From Thermoprotei archaeon (GTDB taxonomy: Archaea > Thermoproteota > Thermoprotei > Thermofilales > B15-G2): DNA of 6,452 bases. The position numbers and the translations under genes were made by a program. The stretch lies in the NCBI GenBank assembly GCA_003649445.1, contig QMRV01000108.1, positions 1 to 6,452 of the forward strand. Reading direction: 5' to 3'. Positions 1 to 6,127 of the stretch are shown piece after piece. The notes under the pieces are model-generated. The model did no database searches, was not told the origin of the DNA, and worked only from the letters and a program-made list of their open reading frames with translations. The number at the start of each line of letters is the position of its first letter. The stretch's first letter is position 1.

Positions 1-2322
1 CTCGGCGTACCCGAAACCGACGAGGAGCGTGAGGACCCGTTCCTCGCGGGGGCCAGGGTGATAGCGGACTACGTCCGAGGAGGCGAGAAGACCCTCGTAT
101 TTACTAACTCAAGGTACTCAGCGGAGAGGCTGCAATCTGTGCTAAGCGATATGGGTGTGGGCTGCAGCGTTCACCACGGCTCAATCGAGAGGGAGGAAAG
201 GGAGGTCTTTGAGGACACGTTTAAAACCGGACTCCTTAGATGCCTTATAGCTACTAAGACCCTCGAGCTAGGCATAGACATAGGAGACGTGGATCAAGTA
301 ATCCATTATAAATCCCCCGGCCAGGTTTCTGCACTACTGCAGAGAGCCGGTAGGAGCAAGCACAGGCCGGGCCAGGAGTCCGAGTGCAAGATAGTCTCAA
401 CGGATATTGAGGACTACTTAGAGAGCATAGCCATCGTAAGCTTAGCAAGGGAAGAGAAACTTGAAGAGCCAATGGTGATAAGCAGGCCCCTAGACGTGCT
501 GGCCAAGGAGGTTGTAGGGATAGCGCTGCACAACTACAAGCTAAGACGTTTCTGGAAGAGAAAGCGCAGTAACGGCTTCACCCTCGTGACAATCGACCAA
601 GCCTATAGGGTCATAAATAGGTCAACAATATTTAGGGACCTTACAATAGAAGAGTTCAACGATGTCCTGCGGCTCCTCGCTAACGAAAAGATAATCAGCA
701 TAGAAGACCGCGTATTATTGCCTGGGCCGAGATTCTGGAAGGTATGGAGGTTCAGCCAAGATGAGAGTAATGGTCAGTCGCTGAGCTTCAGCGAGTTCTT
801 CAGTATGATACCCAAGAGAGAGACTTTCACTGTCATTGAGGAGTACGGGTTAGAGAAGTATAGGAAGATCGGAGAGCTGGACTCCTCCTACGTCTACAGA
901 GCGTTGTCCAGCGGCATGGTCATCAGGCTTGCTGGGCAGAACTGGAAAGTAGTGGAGATCGATGAAAGAGAACATGAAGTGATAGTCGTCAGAACAGACG
1001 AGGAGGGTGCGCCTCCGACTTGGAAGGGAGAAGGCCCGCAGCGACCCAAGCTGGTAGCGGAGAAGATGCTAGAGATACTCAGGATGATCAAGGAGGACCC
1101 AAGTATCTTAAAGGAGTATGGTGCCGACGAAAAAACCATCGAGCTTGTGAGGGAATACGTCTCTAAGCTAAGCCATGAGTATATAGAACCAGTTCTAGGA
1201 GGTAATATAATCGTCGAAAAGATACCGTCCGCGAAAACAACAGTCTTTATAACTTTCATGGGTGAGCAGGTGAATAGGACGCTTGCGGCCGCTGTTTACG
1301 AGAAGATAGCTGAGAAGAGCCTGCTCGTAAGGTACGTGATCGCTCCACATGGGTTCGCTGTGAGATCGGAGATATTTGATCCTCTCGAAGCGTTTAAGAG
1401 CTTAAGCCCCAATGAGCTGGAAAAGCTTGTTGAGAGACATGTCTATGAGAGATCCCCGTACACTAGGCTGGTTATGGACCAGCTTAGAGAGCACTTTGGC
1501 TTTCCATCCGACGAGACGCTAATCAGGAGGGAGGCAGCTAGACAAGCGATCCTGCTCTACTACGATATACCTAGCTCCCTCGATGTAGTGAGGAAGCTAA
1601 GTGAGGGAGAACTAAGTGCAGTGATCATAGTACGGGATAAGCCTAGTAACCTCGCAGAGAGCATAGTCAGGTACCCGTTCGAAAGGCCATGGCAAGAGTC
1701 CCTCAAAGCGATACTTGAGGAGGCTCTATTAAGAGCAAAGATTACTACTTTTGATAAGATACTCGAATATAGCTGGAGCAGCCCCTTTGATGTAAAGAAG
1801 GAGCTACAGGAAATCGCGAAAAGGAGACCGATCTTAGCCGTTTTAGATCCAGATACTAGAGGGTGGACAGTGGCAAAAATTCCTCTTACGGAGGAATGGG
1901 TTACCGTGAGAGTGCCTGTCGCCACTAAGTATTTTATCGTACAGGGGGAGGAAGACTTGAAAGTATTTGAGAAAGAGACATTGGGAGAAGTGGCTAAGAT
2001 GCTGAAAGAATTAGCCAGCAAAGGTGCTAAAGTAGAGGTAACGTTTTACAAAGAGGACGGGGGCTTCGAGCAAAGATATTCGCTTGCAATAAACAAAGTT
2101 CTACCCATCGTTCTGAGACCATTAACTGTGAAACTAAGAACAAGCCTAGGCGATTACGTACACGTAAAAGTGCACATAAAAGGAGAAAATACGACGATTA
2201 TCCACAGAAATGTACCCATTCACTATGCGGATAAGGTAGTAATGGCCTTACTATGCTCGTTAGTTAAGATAAGCGACAGGATCAAAGGTGGAAAGAGACA
2301 ATACGTATTTGAGCTCCCCTAA
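1..2322 (+). CDS. lhr: Lhr-family superfamily 2 helicase, C-terminal part (5' end outside window)
   Basis: Partial gene: the frame is open from base 1, so the start lies to the left; the GTG at 58 is internal. Counting residues from base 1, helicase motif IV is at about 31-38 (TLVFTNSR), motif V at 84-95 (ATKTLELGIDIG) and motif VI at 114-124 (QRAGRSKHRPG), together making the second RecA domain. Lhr-type sequence follows: a winged-helix region from about 150 (PLDVLAKEVVG), then a beta-rich DEAD-associated domain (LAGQNWKVVEID, PPTWKGEGP, TFMGEQVNRTL, roughly 290-420). Lhr proteins are ATP-driven 3'-5' DNA or RNA:DNA translocases linked to repair or RNA handling. Walker A and the DEAH-type box must lie upstream. 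Residues from about 590 to 773 match no domain I recognise and are coded by more A+T-rich DNA than the 5' part. The family call is firm. The subclass (aLhr1, aLhr2 or a defence-linked Lhr) and the role are not settled. TAA stop at 2320-2322. Confidence 0.9.
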   Translation, partial: LGVPETDEEREDPFLAGARVIADYVRGGEKTLVFTNSRYSAERLQSVLSDMGVGCSVHHGSIEREEREVFEDTFKTGLLRCLIATKTLELGIDIGDVDQVIHYKSPGQVSALLQRAGRSKHRPGQESECKIVSTDIEDYLESIAIVSLAREEKLEEPMVISRPLDVLAKEVVGIALHNYKLRRFWKRKRSNGFTLVTIDQAYRVINRSTIFRDLTIEEFNDVLRLLANEKIISIEDRVLLPGPRFWKVWRFSQDESNGQSLSFSEFFSMIPKRETFTVIEEYGLEKYRKIGELDSSYVYRALSSGMVIRLAGQNWKVVEIDEREHEVIVVRTDEEGAPPTWKGEGPQRPKLVAEKMLEILRMIKEDPSILKEYGADEKTIELVREYVSKLSHEYIEPVLGGNIIVEKIPSAKTTVFITFMGEQVNRTLAAAVYEKIAEKSLLVRYVIAPHGFAVRSEIFDPLEAFKSLSPNELEKLVERHVYERSPYTRLVMDQLREHFGFPSDETLIRREAARQAILLYYDIPSSLDVVRKLSEGELSAVIIVRDKPSNLAESIVRYPFERPWQESLKAILEEALLRAKITTFDKILEYSWSSPFDVKKELQEIAKRRPILAVLDPDTRGWTVAKIPLTEEWVTVRVPVATKYFIVQGEEDLKVFEKETLGEVAKMLKELASKGAKVEVTFYKEDGGFEQRYSLAINKVLPIVLRPLTVKLRTSLGDYVHVKVHIKGENTTIIHRNVPIHYADKVVMALLCSLVKISDRIKGGKRQYVFELP

Positions 2323-2329
2323 CCCAGGG

Positions 2330-5300
2330 CTAGCTTCTCAGCCTGTCAAACATCTTCCTCAAGGCTATTCTTCTAACCTCCTCACGTATCTTAGCGTCAG
2401 GTACTGTAATTTCTACCAATCTATTAATTTCGCCTTTTAGCCTATTGAGATCTTTCTTGAAGCCACTAACAGCCTCTACAGTGAGTTTTTCATCCGCTGG
2501 GACTCTAACCTGGATCTTACCACAGAGGATCGAGTAATAGATGTATTCAGCGATAAATTGATCCCAACCGCGATATAGCTCTCTTCCGCCCGCCTTCACG
2601 TAAAAACCGCCTAAATCTGATCCTATAACCACATCCTCAGTTTTAGGGGCCTTTAATTCCAAGATGAAAGATTCCGGCTCCCTCGATAGATAATCTTCAG
2701 GAAACCTCTTTATCGATACACTTGCTCTTTTCACTATACTATTAGCAATGGCTTCTGCGTCTATTACGGTTTTTCTATTTTTACTTTTTACAGATTTGGC
2801 CCGTTTTATTCTCGATAAAACAAGTTGAAGCACGCCTTTATAAAGCTCAAGCAACTTCTCGTCATTGTCTAACCCTATTACTCTCATGACAACCCTATCA
2901 AGAACCAGCCTATCTTTAGATACTTTAGAGAGGGAAACCTCGCTGAGAAACTCTTCAATATCCTTTTTCACAATTTCATCTATAGTAACTTTTCTACCTA
3001 ATATCTCCTCAAATACCGTTTTAGGTTTCCTTTTTATTAAGTTATATAGTGCTTGACATAATTGTTCCATTTCATTTGGTGATAAATTATTGGGATCTAT
3101 AACAGGGTAATGAAATAGTTCATAGACAGCTGTGTCAAGAGCCCCCTCTCCTAGATTTACTCTACCAAAGACTTCTTTAAACAGGAACATTACTGTAGAA
3201 TTAAGGAAAGCAACGAGTGGTATGAAGTACTCGTCTTTGAACGGTATAATTGCATACACACGCTGATCGAAGAATAAATTAACAAAGCTAAATGGCGTAA
3301 AGTGCGTATCGTTTACGCTTTTGATCCAGAAAATTCTCGCTTTTATTTCATTTAATTCATACCATCTCTTGCGAGATTTACATGTTGGTCTAGAAGCATA
3401 GTTCTTCCTCTCTCCTTCTCTGATATACTTGAGGATGTTTGTCCCCATTAAATCAGCTTTGTCTTTATGAATAAGTAAAACTCTATATTTAAGTTCAGAT
3501 GGATGTATTATGAAACTATCCAATTCTCTAGGAGTTCTGACCAGATAATTAGGCATCCAATAGACCTCATTATTTATTAGAATATCCTCAAGTGTATATT
3601 TATCCGAAAACTGTGATCTCTTGAAAAGTTCTCCATTGATATCTTTGTACAAGTTAATGTTGCCGTAGTGACGCGCAATATCATCAAATTCCTTTTTTGT
3701 TAGAGGATGCATCCAAAATTCACGTTCTAAACCAAGTTTAATAATTTCATCTTCACTTTTATAGAAAAACTCATTTGCCCCTGTTGTGAACCCTCTCCTT
3801 ATGGATGCAACCTTTCCTAAGGGAATAAGTTTTCTAGAATTCTTTCCATGCAATATGATGTTGAAGAAAATCTGAGGGGCCCTGATGTATTTACCCCATT
3901 TCGAGCCAGTATATCTGTTTTCTTCATCGTTGTATCCTTCATCCCATAATTCAGCCTGCTTCTTTGGAAATATCCTTATATTATCGTCTTCGTAATATTC
4001 TTTCGTTTCTTCAATCAACTTAACCAGCCTGTCTATGATTTCCCAACGCGTCCTTTCATCTATCCCCTCTGCTTCAGGAATGATGCGTCTTAAGGGAACT
4101 TTTAATTGCACAAACTTAACAAGATTTTCGTCTCTTTCTTTCTTATTATTACATTTCTCTAGTATAGTTATTGCTGTTATAATATCCGCATCCTCAAACC
4201 ATCGTTCAACTTTGGACTCTATGATAGCTATTATTTTGAAGTTTTTAAGGAAATATTCTTGTAAATGTTTACCGAAGTCGACGTCGAGCCAAGAATTTGA
4301 TGTTATTAATCCTATTCTACCGCCCTCTTTTACAAACGAACCTCCATGATAGAAGAAGTATGTGTAGATACTAGATCTTTTACCTACGTCTATCCCGTAT
4401 GTCTTCTTAACGAGTTCTCTGAGTCTATCTTTGTACCCGCCCATGAAGATATCTTCCATCTCTTCCTGTCTCGTGTAAGGCGGGTTAGTTACAACAGCAT
4501 CGAAGTCTCTGGGAAACTCGACCTCTAGTTCTTCTTTATGTATATCTGGAATCTTGTAGGCTAACTCGTAGAGAAGAGTCCTAGTGCCCGGCTGCATTTC
4601 GAAAAAGTCCCTACATACTATGTTCGGCCTGTTTTCTAGGGCCTCTAGGTTTCTTATCACTAGATTTATCTCAGAGAGATGGGCAGGGAATTTTGCTATA
4701 TCTATTCCCCAAAGTTCATTTATTAGCTCACTATGGGGCTTATAGGGCTTGTCATACTTGCCTTCCCTATAGAGCTTTTCCGCTAAGTACTTCTTCCTTT
4801 GGTAGGCTCTAACGAGGAATGTACCAGAACCGCATGCTGGATCCAATACTTTGTCATCGGGATGTTTGATCGTAAAACCAAGAATTAGGTCTACCACATC
4901 GGTTCTAGTAAAGTACTGGCCTAGCTTATGTCTCTCAGTTTTGGGTATTAGTTTCTCGAAGACCTTGCCTATTATATCGTAACCTATCCTTGAGAAGTCG
5001 TACTTGTTCAACTCGATTATTAGCCTCTTCAGTTCGTCTACGGCTTCGTCTGGTATAGGTATAGTTTCTAAGAAATCAGCTGCGAATATTATCCCGTAAC
5101 CCAGCCTTATTCCTGTGTTAAAGTACCTTTGCAGCCTCTCTCTTAGTTCCTCTCCAGTCGTTACGCCGCTGACATCAATAGGCTCTAGCCTAAACTTGGA
5201 TCTTAAAACGTTGTAGAATAGTAACTTGTTGATCAAGAGATAAACTGTTTGCCTAGCTAGTCTATCGTAATCCTCTTCGGAGTCACTGAAAATCCATCCC

Positions 5301-5956
5301 TGCTTTACGAACCATTCCGCGACTTTACTAAGAAAGTCCGGGTCCTCTTCTTTCTTCTTCAAGATATAAAGGGAGACGGGAATGTATAGAGCATCTACAG
5401 CGCTTCTTAACCTTAAAACCATTATCTCATCGGGGTATAGTTTAGGTAGTACATAGACCTTGGGTCTCGGTAGCTTACGCTCGTAGAAACTTGCTAGCCC
5501 AGTTAGGAATTCTAGTATGAAAGCCTTGATAGCTCTCTCTATTTCTGGTCTTTCAACGTCAACAGGCAACTTCACGTCGACTACGTCCCAGTGCTTCAGC
5601 CTTCTGTCAAGCAGGCTAGTCCCAGGCTTGAAGGTCTCCCATAGGACTAGCTTGTTCAGGTTCCAGGTGGCGAAAAATGGTATTCCGGCGAGCGTCGCCT
5701 TCTGGAGCGCATCGTTAACTAAGTCGTCGCTGTATACATCGATTGTAGGCACCTTAAGCTCTATCAGGCAAGCTATTTTATCGGGCTTCTTGTACCACAC
5801 TATGAGATCTGGATATCTCCTAAGACCCTTCGGGGTACTTATCTTGACTTCCTGCTCGACAGCCTCGAAGGGGAGATTGTGCTTCTTGATTATCTCGTTC
5901 ATCCAGATAAGGATCTTTCCTTGCAACCACCGCTCATCGTAGCTTATCCTAGCCAT
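2330..5956 (-). CDS. Single-chain type IIG-like restriction-modification enzyme (nuclease plus N6-adenine methyltransferase)
   Basis: A complete 1208-residue protein. Residues 1-130 look like a PD-(D/E)XK nuclease: Glu34/Glu36, Asp50 in YPD, then Glu66-Leu-Lys68 in IELKVP. A helical linker spans about 130-340. The methyltransferase has motif X (GQYFT, 346-350), AdoMet-binding motif I (DPACGSGTF, 372-380), GIDI (417-420) and catalytic NPPY (491-494), typical of N6-adenine methylation in the gamma-type order. A target-recognition region of about 700-950 starts with a sequence typical of such domains (LGKVASIRRGFTTGANEFF, 713-731). The remainder to 1208 is helical and partly coiled-coil-like. 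This order matches Eco57I/BpuSI-like enzymes, which cut and methylate with one polypeptide and need no separate specificity subunit; the recognition sequence cannot be read from the protein. The ATG at 5956 is chosen because an in-frame TAA lies 36 bases upstream, no ATG, GTG or TTG codon lies between them in frame, and a GTGAG lies 6 bases before it. It is alone on its strand and convergent with the helicase. All key residues seen are intact, so it is probably active. A methylation-only or phage-defence (PglX/DrmMI-like) role is less likely but possible. Confidence 0.88.
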   Translation of the reverse strand: MARISYDERWLQGKILIWMNEIIKKHNLPFEAVEQEVKISTPKGLRRYPDLIVWYKKPDKIACLIELKVPTIDVYSDDLVNDALQKATLAGIPFFATWNLNKLVLWETFKPGTSLLDRRLKHWDVVDVKLPVDVERPEIERAIKAFILEFLTGLASFYERKLPRPKVYVLPKLYPDEIMVLRLRSAVDALYIPVSLYILKKKEEDPDFLSKVAEWFVKQGWIFSDSEEDYDRLARQTVYLLINKLLFYNVLRSKFRLEPIDVSGVTTGEELRERLQRYFNTGIRLGYGIIFAADFLETIPIPDEAVDELKRLIIELNKYDFSRIGYDIIGKVFEKLIPKTERHKLGQYFTRTDVVDLILGFTIKHPDDKVLDPACGSGTFLVRAYQRKKYLAEKLYREGKYDKPYKPHSELINELWGIDIAKFPAHLSEINLVIRNLEALENRPNIVCRDFFEMQPGTRTLLYELAYKIPDIHKEELEVEFPRDFDAVVTNPPYTRQEEMEDIFMGGYKDRLRELVKKTYGIDVGKRSSIYTYFFYHGGSFVKEGGRIGLITSNSWLDVDFGKHLQEYFLKNFKIIAIIESKVERWFEDADIITAITILEKCNNKKERDENLVKFVQLKVPLRRIIPEAEGIDERTRWEIIDRLVKLIEETKEYYEDDNIRIFPKKQAELWDEGYNDEENRYTGSKWGKYIRAPQIFFNIILHGKNSRKLIPLGKVASIRRGFTTGANEFFYKSEDEIIKLGLEREFWMHPLTKKEFDDIARHYGNINLYKDINGELFKRSQFSDKYTLEDILINNEVYWMPNYLVRTPRELDSFIIHPSELKYRVLLIHKDKADLMGTNILKYIREGERKNYASRPTCKSRKRWYELNEIKARIFWIKSVNDTHFTPFSFVNLFFDQRVYAIIPFKDEYFIPLVAFLNSTVMFLFKEVFGRVNLGEGALDTAVYELFHYPVIDPNNLSPNEMEQLCQALYNLIKRKPKTVFEEILGRKVTIDEIVKKDIEEFLSEVSLSKVSKDRLVLDRVVMRVIGLDNDEKLLELYKGVLQLVLSRIKRAKSVKSKNRKTVIDAEAIANSIVKRASVSIKRFPEDYLSREPESFILELKAPKTEDVVIGSDLGGFYVKAGGRELYRGWDQFIAEYIYYSILCGKIQVRVPADEKLTVEAVSGFKKDLNRLKGEINRLVEITVPDAKIREEVRRIALRKMFDRLRS
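3050..4400. other. A+T-rich segment inside the restriction-modification gene
   Basis: Hand counts of 60-base rows give about 32% G+C at 3481-3540, 30% at 3721-3780 and 27% at 4201-4260, against 58% at 5581-5640 in the nuclease-coding end of the same gene and 60% at 6301-6360 in orc1/cdc6. The segment corresponds to about residues 520-970, the second half of the methyltransferase plus the target-recognition region. The edges are gradual and set by eye. Confidence 0.6.
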
Positions 5957-5962
5957 AACATG

Positions 5963-5967
5963 CTCAC
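5963..5967 (-). promoter_or_regulatory. Ribosome binding site of the restriction-modification gene
   Basis: On the minus strand GTGAG lies 6 bases before the ATG at 5956 and is complementary to part of the conserved archaeal 16S 3' end (GGAGGTGA pattern). It is partial, but with the nearby in-frame stop it supports the chosen start. Confidence 0.4.
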
Positions 5968-5968
5968 T

Positions 5969-5982
5969 ATAGAATATTCTAT
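5969..5982. repeat. Perfect 14-bp palindrome ahead of the restriction-modification gene
   Basis: ATAGAATATTCTAT equals its own reverse complement over all 14 bases. It ends 12 bases before the restriction-modification start codon, just upstream of its ribosome site, where a bound dimeric protein could block transcription or early elongation. It is A/T-rich, so some chance of coincidence remains. Confidence 0.6.
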
Positions 5983-6014
5983 GGAGTCCTTATCTTAATC
6001 TTTCCTTTGAAAAT

Positions 6015-6028
6015 GGCATGAACATGCC
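6015..6028. repeat. 6-2-6 inverted repeat GGCATG-AA-CATGCC
   Basis: Two 6-base half sites are separated by AA. The dyad lies between the possible minus-strand TATA box (6033-6040) and the expected transcription start near 6010, a common operator position in archaea. It is too short and too tightly looped to be a good RNA hairpin, so a protein-binding site is the better reading. Confidence 0.55.
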
Positions 6029-6032
6029 TAAC

Positions 6033-6040
6033 GTATAAAG
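6033..6040 (-). promoter_or_regulatory. Possible TATA box for the restriction-modification gene
   Basis: Read on the minus strand this is CTTTATAC, close to the archaeal box A pattern TTTATA. A transcript would begin about 26 bases downstream, near 6010, giving a leader of roughly 50 bases before the ATG at 5956. The upstream flank is not purine-rich, so a good BRE is not evident. The same bases read GTATAAAG on the plus strand and could instead serve orc1/cdc6. Confidence 0.35.
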
Positions 6041-6056
6041 GGTATAGCGCTAAGAC

Positions 6057-6067
6057 TTAATAATTTT
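6057..6067 (+). promoter_or_regulatory. Possible A/T-rich box A for orc1/cdc6
   Basis: TTAATAATTTT is the most A/T-rich run ahead of the orc1/cdc6 start. A start of transcription about 26 bases on would fall near 6088, leaving a leader of about 40 bases. The match to the TTTAWA-type box is loose and no BRE is clear, so this is only a candidate, competing with GTATAAAG at 6033-6040. Confidence 0.2.
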
Positions 6068-6127
6068 CAAACTTTCAGTCTCCTCTCATGGAAACTGTAA
6101 TTTACGGGTAAAGTTAGGTCTTAGTTG

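Larger units (their letters stand above)
5957..6127. promoter_or_regulatory. Divergent intergenic region between restriction-modification gene and orc1/cdc6
   Basis: These 171 bp separate the two divergent start codons and are the only sizeable non-coding stretch in the window. They must carry the promoter of the restriction-modification gene and probably that of orc1/cdc6. Visible in it are a perfect 14-bp palindrome, a 6-2-6 inverted repeat, TATA-like sequences and a seven-codon reading frame (6088-6111). No tRNA, hairpin terminator or clear tandem repeat is seen. Because an Orc1/Cdc6 gene starts here, an origin is conceivable, but I find no convincing full origin recognition box. Confidence 0.7.

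Noticed and set aside
58..60. GTG at 58 as the start of the helicase gene
   Set aside because: The same frame is open and protein-like back to base 1, and starting here would leave only the second RecA domain; the true start is outside the window.
894..2021. Minus-strand open frames opposite the helicase
   Set aside because: The helicase frame carries recognisable Lhr motifs throughout; the opposite frames show none.
2310..2345. Bidirectional hairpin terminator at the convergent junction
   Set aside because: Only a CCC-A-GGG triplet dyad is present and there is no T-rich run on either strand.
4035..4528. Two plus-strand open frames opposite the methyltransferase region
   Set aside because: Both are antisense to the conserved methyltransferase reading frame and have low-complexity translations; they are by-products of it.
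5517..5942. Plus-strand open frame of 141 codons opposite the nuclease domain
   Set aside because: It lies antisense to a gene with clear nuclease motifs, its translation is serine- and leucine-rich without domain features, and no promoter precedes it.
2330..5956. Assignment as PglX (BREX) or DrmMI (DISARM)
   Set aside because: The N-terminal PD-(D/E)XK nuclease fits a self-contained type IIG enzyme better, and no other BREX or DISARM core gene is visible.
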